Shown one piece after another: positions 44,930 to 55,806 of a stretch of DNA of 64,000 nucleotides. The first letter of the stretch is position 1. Every line of letters starts with the position of its first letter. A model generated the notes under the pieces. That model saw nothing but the letters and a program-made list of their open reading frames with translations, had not been told where the DNA came from and did no database searches. The translations under genes were made by a program, and so were the position numbers. The stretch comes from Nelumbo lutea (lineage: Eukaryota > Streptophyta > Magnoliopsida > Proteales > Nelumbonaceae), in assembly GCA_022828595.1 (NCBI GenBank), contig JAKGHH010000004.1:50332922-50396921 (forward strand), in the 5' to 3' direction.

Positions 44930-46200
44930 CTTATGAACTAAAGAAATATGTATATATATATATATATAGCATTGACAACATAAGACATCTTCTTCTATTT
45001 GAACACAAGTTGGATAAAATCCACTAACTCATTACCAATGACCTCCTAATATTTTTGGTAAAAAGTAGCTAATAAGCCATCAGGTCTTGGGGCTTTTAAT
45101 GGAACTATATTAAATATGCTCTTTTTTTTACTTCCTCGTAGCTTGGAACCATTGAAACTAATTTATTTACCCCCTGTGTAACCACATGGGAAAGATCTCT
45201 TATAAAATTCACCAGTGAATTTTGGATCATCAAGGGATCTAAGCTCCACTCTCCATCTTTACACCTAAGCCAGCTAATTTTGGGTACCCTTCGCTCTCTG
45301 TCTCCAATAAAGTTCCGCATTGGGTAAACAATCTTTATATTCAGCCACCAGTTTTCTCTCTTCTTCAAGGGTATTTTTAGTAGGAGAATTAAGGACTAAC
45401 TATTCAACTCTTTCAGTAATGGTTTTCAATTTCTACACCCAGTTTCCTGCGGTGGCTCTCCCCCAATTTGTGAACTGAAACTTGCATGCCTTGTTGCACT
45501 TGGAGTGTAAAGGACCCTAAGGAATAGAGCCCTAGTTGTGTTCTATTTTTTTGAGAAAACCTTCTTTAAACCATAGGTGAAGAAGTTTACAAGTCCTCTT
45601 GATACTTCTTGTCAAAATTAATAAGATGGGAGTGTGTTTTCTTCCCACAGAGGGGAGATGTTTCATCATAGCATTCGGGAAAGAAAAACTCTCCAATAGT
45701 TTGAAGCCAAGGCTCTATTTAGTCTTTCTCTAATGAACTAGGGTGGTTCCCTCTTGTTAGACCAAGTTTAGGCTGGTATAACATAGTTAATTAACAATAT
45801 CCATGAGTAGTCTAGTCTAATGTATTCCAAAGAGCAAGTGACAACTTCATCTTTATATCTTTCATAGTGCAAATGACATTTGAGTTCTCTGACCAAACAC
45901 CAAGGGAAAGAGATCGAGCTAGCAATCATTTTAAGATGTTTCCAAAAGTATTCTTTGTTCATCATAGAAGGTTCATTATCTACACAAACAATATGCCAAA
46001 CCTCTGTTGGAGGAAAAGAAGAAATTGAAGTTACGATGACATTATTAGACGACGAGATGATCTCCAAGTTGATGAAAGGGCATCAAATTAGCCAAAGGTC
46101 ACCAGATTTTCCATCTACCAGAATCACATGGCTTTTAACTAGACCCAATTATTCTATAATCTTGATAGATTTTGACTCTGAAGCCTTAGTCTTAGAGATG
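44930..46200 (-). mobile_element. L1-type LINE fragment (endonuclease to early RT)
   Basis: On the - strand from about 46,200: GKSGDLWLI, the WHIVCVDNEPSMMNKEYFWK stretch and SISFPWCLV match the endonuclease (EEP) domain. The inter-domain region follows (HLPSVGRKHTPILLI, WFKEGF). Then come the pre-RT block (EEERKLVAEYKDCLP, WLRCKDGEW, LVSMVPSYEEVKK) and the start of RT (RPDGLLATFYQKY). Several stops and frameshifts. Both ends are lost: no ORF1, no later RT, no poly(A). Confidence 0.75.
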
Positions 46201-46329
46201 AAAGGTGATATTTGGACTGGGGACCCCACAGATGGCTTTTAGATGTTGAACTACCAAGTCTCCTACTGGTAGTTCTAAGATATGATCTTCATGATGAGGG
46301 GTGGGGTAGGGCTCCTCACCTTAAACCCT

Positions 46330-47040
46330 CTCATCTTTGTCATGAAGAAGCTACAGCATTACATGTTGGCACATATTGTCCACCTTATCTCAAGGGCAGA
46401 CCCCCTCAAGTACATCATGACATGAGCTGTACTTTCAAGGAGACTGCCTAAATGGGCTCTCCTCTTGTCAAAATTTAACATCACATATGTCCCACAGAAG
46501 GCTGTGAAAGGAGAAACACTAGCAGACTTCCTTATAGATCACCCTATTCTAGCATGGATGATGTTTTTCGATGGAGCAGCACGCAAAGATGGTGCAGGTG
46601 CCGGTGTTGTATTTGCCTCGCCACAAAAAAAAGCCTTCACATACTCATTTGCCTTAACTGAGCTTTGCTCCAACAACATGGTAGAGTACCAAGCTTTAAT
46701 CATTGGTTTAGAAATGGCCATTGACTTGGAAATACACCACCTCACAGTATATGGGGATTCGAAATTGGTAATCCACCAATTGAAGATAGAGTATGAGGTG
46801 TGCAAGGACAACCTAGTTCCCAACAACCATTATGCAATCCAATTACTGAAGGAGTTCGAGCATGCTACCATTGAACATGTACCCAGAAGCAAAAGAAAAG
46901 CAAGTAGATGCCCTTGCTAATCTAGCAACAATCTTAGCACTCATGGGTGATGAAGCAACAATAATACCCATATGTGCAAAATGGGTTTTGATGGTGCGCG
47001 ATCTGGATGCTCCTATCTGTAGGGCAGCTCGGATGTCTAT
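46330..47040 (+). pseudogene. Tat-lineage gypsy pol: RNase H and archaeal-type RNase H
   Basis: Begins inside the RT-linked RNase H (KLQHYMLAHIVHLIS, TYVPQKAVKGETLADFL) and passes into a second, archaeal-type RNase H with FFDGAARKDGAGAGVVF, LTELCSNNMVEYQALIIGL and YGDSKLVIHQL. Having both RNase H domains is diagnostic of the Tat lineage of Ty3/gypsy elements. A frameshift at about 46,910 separates it from VDALANLATIL. The upstream protease and RT are missing. The coding sequence stops where a - strand element has inserted and resumes at about 53,640. Confidence 0.85.
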
Positions 47041-47585
47041 TGACAAATAGATCGCTCGAACTGCAAAGAAAAAGGGGATCAGAGAACCCGACTAGGTCAC
47101 TCTGATGCTTAAGTCAGTAATTGTGATATGTGAGCTGAGAGTTTAAGAAATAGGAGAGCTAGAATGCACTTAATCGCATGTACTTTGGTCTTGGGGGTCG
47201 ATGACCTTATATAGTTGAGCTGACGTGGGTCTCACGAAACAGCTACGAGATCCTCACCCTACATAGTTGGGATCCGTTATGCTTTACAAGGAGAGTAAAG
47301 TGTTAGTCAATGAAGTTTATTGTTACCTTCCAATCCGGGCGGGGAGAGGATAGCCTGCTATTACGCGGCATGATCCCGGGAGGTTCGAAGTCAGATGAGA
47401 AGCTTCTAGAGTCGATTACGCGTCACTTCGATAATCGGGTGCCAAGGTGGCTTTGGTATCAAGGTGCCCAAACACCTGAGCTCCTGAACTACTAATGAGG
47501 CTCTCCTTGCTGAGTTGTCATCCTACTGGAAGGTTGTGTCCACGTGTCCTTCACATACTAGGTCGGGTCAAATCACCCCTCATCA
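47041..47585 (-). mobile_element. 3' LTR of the nested - strand Tat element
   Basis: On the - strand it runs from TGATGAGGGGTGATTTGACC to TATTTGTCA (TG...CA). It contains TATATAAGG and then ACTGACTTAAGCATCAGAG, an R/U5 phrase common in plant gypsy LTRs. Length 545 bp. The base run TCTAT abuts its left edge on the + strand. The matching 5' LTR is gone. Confidence 0.8.
47207..47215 (-). promoter_or_regulatory. TATA box of the - strand LTR
   Basis: CTATATAAGG on the - strand, followed within about 150 bp by the R/U5 phrase. Confidence 0.65.
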
Positions 47586-47602
47586 ATTGCCCCCCACTCC
47601 TC
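47586..47602 (-). promoter_or_regulatory. Polypurine tract of the - strand Tat element
   Basis: On the - strand GAGGAGTGGGGGGCAAT lies immediately before the LTR start, the position and composition expected for the plus-strand primer of reverse transcription. Confidence 0.75.
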
Positions 47603-48074
47603 ATGCCAGGGGTCCTGACCCGATGCGGGGAGTTCATGACGAGCCCAGGTGGATTTGGCACGATGCTTAGATGGTAGGGAGGGCAGTTCTTCAGTCAGAC
47701 CTGTATGACCATCTGGCTCGACCAGGAAATGACCAAGATCATGTATCATGTACACGCGAATGTCATACCATTTATAAATTCTGCGGACGTCAAAGCACAC
47801 ACTCAACCGATTTCAACCTCGAGTGGCATGCAACCAATTTTCATAGGAGTGGTTGAATCATGTAGATCTTGGCCATTGAACTACGGTTAAGGTGGCTATA
47901 AATAGGGGCTGAAGGCCCATTTTTCTCACCACAAACTGCGTGATTGAGTTCCTTGAGATCGCAGCTCGGTGTCAACTATCCCCGTGACCGAGGTCATCCT
48001 GCTTTCTTCGGTCTTCTTGGTGAGTTTGCCTTTCCTTGTTTCCAATTTCCGTTGTCCTATTCCTTTAGCTCGGC
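47603..48074 (+). promoter_or_regulatory. Promoter region of the antisense extra ORF
   Basis: A strong plant TATA (GCTATAAATAGGGGC, core 47,897-47,904) lies 170 bp before the ATG at 48,075 and points away from the LTR. The intervening leader is pyrimidine-rich with CTTCTTGGTGAG. This suggests independent transcription of the ORF on the strand opposite to pol. Confidence 0.55.
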
Positions 48075-50132
48075 ATGTCTAGTGTTAGTTTAGATATCCT
48101 TCTTGATGAAAGTGGCAAGTCCGATAGGGCCGAGGTGGGCACCTCGGTGCAGGTTGCGGAGTCACACCCTACCGAGGTGGATACCTCAGTGCAAGATGTG
48201 GACTCCAACCTGTCCGAGGCGGACTCACCTTGGCAAGAACGTGAGGCTTCTGGCAAGTCAACCTCCACTTTGCGTCAGGATCGAGCACCGAACAGCTTTG
48301 GCCCATCTACGATGACGGTTGATAGGCTTCTATCTATGGTAGCTCGGTATAGGCCGCCCAATAATCTTGTTATAGCATTCCCTTAGGTAATCTTCCTTGG
48401 GATCACAGTCATGACGAGATGGTGGTCTTCGAGGAGCAGCTCATAGCTGGGCTGTGTTTCCCACTTCACCCTTTCATAGTCGAGGTCATCAAATTCTTCG
48501 ACATCGCCATATACCAGCTCCATCCCAACTCAATCCACAATATTGTAGGTACCATCTCCCTTTTCCACGACTAGAACCGGCCTTTGGACCTCGATACCTT
48601 TTCTTTGATCTTATCCATAAAAAAGAATTCAGTTTGTGTTCTCCCTGAGCATAGGCAAAGTTATTACATGTCTCCTCGTCCTAAGTACAAACTCTTGCAC
48701 GAGCTCCCGAATAAAGTCCTAGCCTAGAAGAGGCATTACTTCGTAGTTCGTAACAATATGGGGTGGCCATTTCCAACTCCCTAGAGGCCTGCCATTTAGG
48801 ACCCTGGCGTCAGGTTGGACAAACAAACACGGGAGGAAGTTCGATCTTGGGCACAGCTCAAGCTGAAGTTCAAAAATTTCATGACCAAAGAGAAATTCAT
48901 ACAAGCCAGGCTAAGTCTTCCTGGTTGGTCACCATCACAATTGCCATATTTGTTTTCTTCTTCTTGATTTATTTTATCTTGTGATTTACCTTATTCGTTA
49001 CTTGTTACAGTAGCCATGGCTGATATTCCTGCTATCAAGCTCTTTGGGAGTATGAAGAAGGGGAAGAAGATGAGGGCCTCCAAAAAGGCTCATCTCCACG
49101 AGGCCACAACCACTTCTAGCGTCGACACTGCCATCCCTTAGCATCCTCCAGTTTCCCAACAGCCGCCAGTTATCGACTTGGTCGAGAAAGACGAAGGCAA
49201 AGCTTCTCTGTCTCACTTACCTGAGGAGGCCCCGGTGTCCGAGCCTCAACACACTCAGGCGACCACCCCTTCGAGAGGAGACATGTCCAGGGCAACTCGA
49301 AGCATCTTGACTCTGAAGTTCGGTCTCCTCAAGAGTAAGGATGCGGTCTTCTCCGAGGAGGTTGCTCATTGGGCTGATCTACCGGTAGCTCAGCTCGGGG
49401 CCAGAGCGGTGACTCACTGCCTGGTCGTACGTACCTGACCTTTGGACTATATTATTCGCAACTTTTTTCTCAATACTTAGATTTTATTTCTTCTTTTGGC
49501 AGGTGAACTCCATGATCCATGCTCTAGCTTATCAGTTCGAAGTGAACCTGAAGCGAGCTCTGGAGGCCGAGGAGTCCTCTTGGAGTGTTCATGCTGATTT
49601 GAGCATAGCTCGTAGTGAAATCAACAAACTGCAGAAGGACGCGTGAGCTAAAAAGGAGTTGTTGAATCTAATGATGGCGGGGAAGAAGGAGTTGGAGGAG
49701 CAGAAGGAGGCCCTCAAGAGGGAGAATGAGAACCTCGAAGCACTTGTGAAGGAGTGAACTGATATCCTGCTCAGGGCAATGGAGGAGGCCAAGGTCAAGG
49801 CCATCGAGGAGTATAAGTCTTCGGTAGAGTAGCTCGAGTTGTTGGTCGAAGCCAAGGCGGATGGCTACAGCAAGGGCTTCAAACTCAGCAAGTGGTTGAC
49901 CCAGTGCGAATTCCCCAACCTCGACCTTAGTGCCATCACGATGTCCAAAGTCACCAAGGAGATGGCCGTTGAGGCCGCTAATTACTCAAACTCCGAAGAG
50001 GAGAATGACAATGACCTCATCGGTGATGAGACGACATTGGAGGGAGAAGGAGATGGTGATGCCGAGGATCATATGGAGACCGACCAGCCTGCTGATGCTT
50101 CCATTGGAGATGAGGAACCCCAAGTCAACTAA
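48075..50132 (+). pseudogene. Antisense extra ORF of a Tat element (Transposase_28-like, coiled coil)
   Basis: An acidic, low-complexity N-terminus (48,075-48,360) is followed after a frameshift by HDEMVVFEEQLIAGL and FPLHPFIVEVIKFF, which match the 'putative gypsy-type transposon' (Transposase_28) domain. A basic/Pro-rich linker (49,017-49,420) ends at a probable 76-bp intron (GT at 49,427, AG at 49,501-49,502). Then comes a Lys/Glu-rich coiled coil (49,503-49,830) and an acidic tail ending EEPQVN. It lies between pol and the 3' LTR on the opposite strand to pol, as in Tat elements known to carry extra ORFs. At least five stops or frameshifts break it; several read as CGA-to-TGA or CAG-to-TAG. 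Function in the family is unknown. Confidence 0.7.
49427..49502 (+). other. Probable intron in the antisense ORF
   Basis: GTACGTACCTGACC donor, a T-rich run, and TTCTTCTTTTGGCAG acceptor. Removal keeps the frame across the junction. Confidence 0.6.
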
Positions 50133-50429
50133 TGTAACTTGCCTCTTTTCTTAGACCCTTTGTATATAAGGGATGTCCTAAGCCTCCGAGCTCAGTGAAG
50201 TAGTTGTAGTTTCAATTTTTTTTTGCCATGTACTCGAAGTATCTCCCCATTAATAAAATACAATAGTTCAAGAACTCTTGTGCACAAAATTTTTCTAAGT
50301 ATAGATTACTCCCAAAGCACCGATCTGACGAGCTAGATCCGAGTAGGAATAATCCAATGTCGTTGTACATCAGGGTGAACAGACAATGTAGGGTATATGC
50401 CTGACCTGTCTGTGCACGGGCTACTTTTG

Positions 50430-51722
50430 ACTTACCCATGCCAAAGTGACTGGGGATTTTGGCTGCCTATGCCGAAGCGACTAATGAGATTGAAAAGAAC
50501 CCTATTTTTGTCCCCTAATTTTCATCCTTTTACACTACTTTAGCATTTAAATGCACTCATTACTCTTGTATTTCGATTCAGGGTAATAAAGAAGGCAATT
50601 GGAAGGAAACAGGCCAATTCGGGTGATTTTGCACAGTTTCGGCAACAGTCAATGATCTGGGCCTAACTCACAATTCCGGACTCCGAATTGGGAAATTCAA
50701 GAAGCATTAGAAAGAAGAAAGAAAGATCCACAACTTTTGAATTGGGAAATTCAAGAGATCATCAAGAGGCCAAGAAGATCAAGGAAGCAGTTCGGCTATA
50801 GAGAAGAAAGGCATGGAGATTGCGCAGATCATGAGTAGCTAACCTTCTTTTTCTGGTTCAAGGGGGGAGGTTCGGTTGTGTCATTGTTAGGTTCTGTAGT
50901 TACTTTATTTTCTTGATTTCTAATTCAAGTATTCATTGATTCTTGTGCATATTTTTATTGGATATTGATGTTAATTAGTTTGACAAACTGAATTAATGTT
51001 GATTTTCCTATTGCTATCCATGATTTTGATGATCCGTAATTGTCATGAATAATGGTACAAGTAGCAATTAGGTTGATATCTTTTTGGGTCAATTGTTCAT
51101 AACAGCCTTTGACCAATGTTTTATCATGGTTCAACCTAAAGGAATCGATGGAACAAAATTCAATAATTGTAGCTATCTCAACTATTGTTATTTTGGTTTA
51201 ACTGTTTTCACAAATCTTAATGCTATCATTGTTTAACATGGAACGCTATCGTACCCAGTTGAGTGGTGATAAGTGTTGATCGAATGCTGGGTTTGGTCAA
51301 CTGAATTAGGAAAACACAAGGTTTATTATGGCTATCCTAATAAATCTAAGGTTAAATGCTTGAAATTCAAGAATGCTGAAATGTACCACCCTTGAACCAG
51401 AATTCGGTAAGACGGATTTTCTCTTGTTTGCTTAGTTTGTTATTCTTTTAATTTTAGTTATTAAATTTTCCCACACAATTACTTTATCCATTCAGCTAAG
51501 AGATTACTGATTTACTCCCTGTGGGGTTCGACCTAGTACCACTTTTACTACAAATATTTTATTGTGGGACTAGTACTAATTTTGAGGGCTTCGACAAACC
51601 CATCAGCGACTAGGTCTTAGTATGCCCATACCGAAGAGGCGACTGGGTCTTAGGCTGCCTATGCCGAAAAGGCAACTAGGACTTTTCTGCCCATGATGAA
51701 GAGGCGACTGGGTCTTATATTG
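50430..51722 (+). repeat. Short tandem repeats split by a solo LTR
   Basis: About five units of 36-40 bp built on GCCTATGCCGAAGCGACT occur at 50,430-50,481 and 51,606-51,722. The solo LTR inserted inside one unit and duplicated GCGAC. Confidence 0.75.
50482..51605 (+). mobile_element. Solo LTR, 1,124 bp (same family as 37.6 kb)
   Basis: Flanked by a perfect 5-bp duplication GCGAC (50,477-50,481 and 51,606-51,610). Starts TAATGAGA and ends CCCATCA. The sister LTR starts TGATGAGA, so the conserved TG has decayed to TA. Shares TCTTGTATTTCGATTCAGG and CACAGTTTCGGCAACAGTC with the sister copy. The 3' portion CTCCCTGTGGGGTTCGACCT is typical of plant gypsy LTRs. Confidence 0.85.
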
Positions 51723-51849
51723 TGCCGAGGTCTTTTATCTGCTCAACATCAATACCCTTAGGCTATGGGAGTGACTCAGGGTCCTCTCTCCAGTTCGTCA
51801 TCCTTTTGATCAGCACGATGATCTTGTGGACTTAGTAGTGTTTCAGTTG

Positions 51850-53050
51850 CGTTGGAGTTGTGAATTCACAAATAGTATCTTCTTAGGTTCTCAACGTTCC
51901 AAGCTCAAGGTACTCATTTTCCTTCCATGGTCTCAAGCTCGTAGGTGCCTTCTCTGAACACCCGTCTCACCCGGGCATTATAATACTGAACTACCTGCTG
52001 TTAGTAAGTCATAGTCCGGATGTAGGCCAGATCGCATACCTCTTCAATCAAGTCTAAGTTGGTCTGGAGCTCATCGTCGTTTGCCTCTTTGTCGTCGCAA
52101 CATCAATACTTCAATCTTCGTCAGAATCACAACTTTTGTTCCATATGTGAGGTTGAAGGGTGTTTTGTTGGTCGTAGTCTTGATGGTTGTCTGGTAGGCC
52201 CAAAGGACACTAGGCAACTCGTCCACCCACAACCCTTTGCTCACGCAAGGTAAGCTTTCAGTCCGTGGAGGATAGCCCTGTTTGTCACTTTGGTCTATTC
52301 ATTTTCCTGTGGGTGTGCCATCGGAGTGAAGTTTTGCTGAATCTCCATCTCAACACACCAAATTTGGAACTTGATGTCTTCAAACTGCTTCCTGTTGTTC
52401 GATATCGGCACCTTGGGTAGTTCAAAATGACACACAATGTTCTTCCAAAAGAAGTTTTAGATGTTCAGGGTTGTAATGTTCACCAATGGCTCGGCCTCCA
52501 CCCACTTCATGAAATAGTCCACTACCACGACTAAGAACTTCCTTTGCCCGGTTGCTGACGGAAATGGACCAAGGATGTTGATTCCCCACTACGCGAAGGG
52601 CCATGGGCTAGTTAGGTACTTCAGATCGATGGCAGGCTGATGGAGGATGTTGGCATGCCTCTGGCATCTGTCACATTTCTTGACGAGTTCGAGTGCATTT
52701 GCCTTCATAATGGGCCAGTAGTAACCCTGCCTTAGTGATTTTTGGGCGCACTCTTCCCCCTAAGTGTCCTTTGCATAACCCTTCATGGATGTCGCAAAGT
52801 AAGAGCTCAGCTTTTGAGAGTCGCAAGCAATGTAGGTAGGGGAGCGTGAAGGACCTCCTATACAGTCGTCCGTCTACAAGAACGTACCGAGCTGATTGAC
52901 GCTCTACCCTTTGAGATGCGATGCATTTTGCTGGTAGGGTCCCGTAGAGCAGATAATCAACAAGTAAGTCAGTCCAACTCGGTTCCGCTTACAACACAAG
53001 AGCGACCTCTTCTGCCCCCCGAGCATGCTGGGCCGAGGTAGGTCTTCTAT
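51850..53050 (-). pseudogene. Tat-lineage integrase (nested element)
   Basis: On the - strand: zinc-finger block GYYWPIMKANALELV and KCDRCQRHAN, then the core with INILGPFPSATGQRKFLVVV (first Asp region), YFMKWVEAEPL, a decayed second Asp region (PISNNRKQF where DNGKQF is usual), HPQENE and VLWAYQTTIKTTTNKTPFNL. Multiple stops and substitutions. The C-terminal end fades at about 51,850. Confidence 0.8.
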
Positions 53051-53108
53051 GTACATAGTTCATATGGTGTTGCCGTTGGTACTTGCCAATCATGACAGGG
53101 CATCGGCC

Positions 53109-53630
53109 TTAATGTTCTCGGACCTTGGTAATCTTTCTGATAAAGTAAGAGCGAAAGCCTGGTAGGATTTCTCTAACTTTGGCTAAGTAGGCTGCCATAG
53201 TTGTATCGCAAGCTTTGTAATCATCGTTGACCTGGTTTACTACCAACTGCGAGTCGTTGCACAGTATAAGGTGGTTAACACCCATCTCCTTCGCTAAGTT
53301 GAGCCCGGCAATTAGTGCTTTGTACTCCACCTCGTTGTTCAATGCCTCAAATCCAAACCGGAGAGCATACTCCAGCTTCACCTCGCTCGGGCTGTATAGT
53401 ATTAGTCCAGCACCACTTCCTCACAGGTTAGACAAGCCGTTCACATGGAGGATCCAGGGCTCCTCATCCCAAGTTGATCCTACCTCGACCGGGACTAGTG
53501 TCATACTAGTTGATGCCTCCAACATGTTAGCGGGCTCAATTAGTTATGGGGCCAGCGTGCTAAATGTACACTTTGCAACGAAGATCCCAAGAAGAGATAG
53601 AATAGGAAAGTAATGTGGTTTTTGTATTTA
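53109..53630 (-). pseudogene. Archaeal-type RNase H of the nested Tat element
   Basis: On the - strand: WILHVNGLSNL (the usual Asp has become Asn), GSGAGLILYSPSEVKLEYAL, FEALNNEVEYKALIAGLNLA, NDSQLVVNQVN and AAYLAKVREILPGF. Upstream pol and the 5' LTR are missing; the element stops at about 53,630, where the outer element's pol resumes on the + strand. Confidence 0.8.
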
Positions 53631-53639
53631 CTATGGAGG

Positions 53640-55460
53640 TTGAGGACTGGAGATGACCTTTCATTAACTACTTGTAGCATAGGAAGTTGCCCGAAGATCC
53701 CAAGCGTATAGCTGAGATACGGCGTTGAGCACCCTATTTCCTATACTACAATGACAACCTCTACAGACGCTCCTTCAATGATGTCCCCATGAGGTGTATC
53801 CACGGAGATTAAATCCAAAGCGCACTCGACTAAGCACACTCTGGAGTTTGTGGTGCTCATCAATCAGGACCTAAGCTCTACGATTGCCTTAAGCGGATGG
53901 GCTTCTATTGGTCAACAATGATACAAGACTCAATTGAATATGCCAAAAGATGTCAGACATGTCAATTTCATGGGGATTTTATTCGCTAACCACCAGAACC
54001 TCTACATCCTACAGTTGCATCGTGGCCATTTGATGCATTGGGACTTGACGTGGTTGGTCCTTTACCTAAGTCTTCTTGCCAACACCTCTTTATCCTAGCA
54101 TTAGCATATTACTTTTCCAAATGGGCTGAAGTAGTTCCGCTTTGAGAAGTAAAGAAAGAAGATCTTGTTAACTTCCTCCAGACTCACATTGTCTACCGTT
54201 ACGGTGTTCCGCATTACATAATCACAGATAACGGGAAGCCATTCTTAATAGCATTGGTGACACAATTTTGTGACAAGTTTGGCATTAAGCAGAGGCTTTT
54301 AACCTGTATGATGCAACGACCAATGGACTTGTAGAGGCCTTTAACAAAACCCTTTGTAAATTACTTGAGAAGATTGTGTCTAAATCTAAGAAAGATTGGC
54401 ATGAATGCTTGGATGAGCTTGTGGTGCTTATCAATCAGGACTTATGCTCCACGATCGCCTTAAGCAAATGGGCTTCCATTGGCCAACAATGATACAAGAC
54501 TCAATTGAATATGCTAAAAGATGTCAGACATGTCAATTTCATGGGGATTTTATTCGCTAACCACAAGAACCTCTACATCCTACAATTGCATTGTGGCCAT
54601 TTGATGCAACGGGACTTGATGTGGTTGGTCCTTTACCTAAGTCTTCTTGCCAACATCTCTTCATCCTAGCATTAGCAGATTACTTTTCTAAAAGGGCTGA
54701 AGTAGTTCCTCTTTGAGAAGTAAAGAAAGAAGATATTGTTAACTTCCTCCAGACTCACATTGTCCACCGTTACGATGTTCCACGTTACATAATCATAGAT
54801 AATAGGAAGCCATTCTCAATAGCATTGGTGACACAATTTTGTGACAAGATTGGCATTAAGCAGAGGCTTTTAACCATGTATGATGCAGCGACCAATGGAC
54901 TTGTAGAGGCCTATAACAAAATCCTTTGTAAATTACTTGAAAAGATTGTGCCCAAATCTAAGAAAGATTGGCATGAACGCTTGGATGGGGCCTTATGGGC
55001 GTATCGGACATCTTACCGCACCACTACAAATGCAACTCCTTTTGCTTTAGTATATGGTGTAGAAGTTGTATTCCCCCTAGAGAGACAAATGAACTCCTAA
55101 GGATGGATATCTAAGAGGGGATTACAAAAGATGAGAATGCAAATCTATGACTAGTTGAGCTTGAAGCGCTAGACGAGAAGAGGCTAGAAGCTCAACAAAG
55201 AATAGAGTGCTACCAAGCTCATTTGGCTCGTGCATTCAACAAGATGGGCCGTCTTCTCTCCTTTCAGAAAGGAGATCTTGTCCTTACTGTTCGATGAATT
55301 ATTGTTCTCTCACACTATTCAGGGAGGAAATTTGACCCTAAATGGGATGGGCCTCAAGTGGTGAAAGAAGTCTACACTAATGGTGCTTATCTCCTTGTCA
55401 CACTAGAGGGTCTACATCTTAGACCCATTAACGGAAAGTACCTTAAGAGGTACTACCCCT
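53640..55460 (+). pseudogene. Integrase of the outer Tat element with internal duplication
   Basis: Resumes with MEVEDW, RKLPEDPKRIAEIRR and YYNDNLYRRSF. Then the H2C2 finger (MGFYWSTMIQDSIEYAKRC, QTCQFHGDF), catalytic-core blocks (WPFDALGLDVVGPLPKS, IITDNGKPF, GLVEAYNKILCKLLEK, WAYRTSYRTTTNATPFALVY) and a C-terminal GDLVLTV...WDGPQVV..LRPINGKYLKRYY end. A segment of about 571 bp carrying finger and core is tandemly duplicated (from about 53,851 and again from 54,422). Both copies share the stops at FIR-stop-PP and PL-stop-EVKKED, so the duplication followed inactivation. Confidence 0.82.
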
Positions 55461-55462
55461 AG

Positions 55463-55806
55463 TCTTTTGCATTGTAACACTCTTGGCCCGCATGAGCCTA
55501 AACTATGAATGGAAAAACAGAAAAAAAAAAAAAAAGAAAAAAAAATCTTTTGCATTATAATGCTCCTGGCTCATATGAGCCTAAACTGTGAATGGAAAAA
55601 CATAAAAAAAAAAAAGAAAGTCCTTTGCATTGTAATGCTCTTGGCCCGTATGAGCCTAAACTATGAACGAAAAAACAAAAAAAAAAGAAAGTCATTTGCA
55701 TTGTAGTGCTCATGGCCCACATGAGCTTAAACTATGAACGGTAAAAAAAAAAAGTCTTTTGCATTGTAACGCTCCTGGCCCACATGAGCCTAAACTGTGA
55801 ATAGCA
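55463..55806 (+). repeat. Five-copy tandem repeat, 63-83 bp
   Basis: Units start TCTTTTGCATTGTAA-like at 55,463, 55,546, 55,621, 55,692 and 55,755 and contain CTCTTGGCCCGCATGAGCCT and an A-rich tail. The shrinking spacing (83, 75, 71, 63) is due to A-tract length. It lies directly after the integrase stop, the usual place for Tat 3'-region tandem repeats. Confidence 0.88.

Noticed and set aside
44941..44970. (TA)n run as a regulatory site
   Set aside because: A simple TATATA microsatellite in a decayed LINE with no adjacent transcript start or gene.
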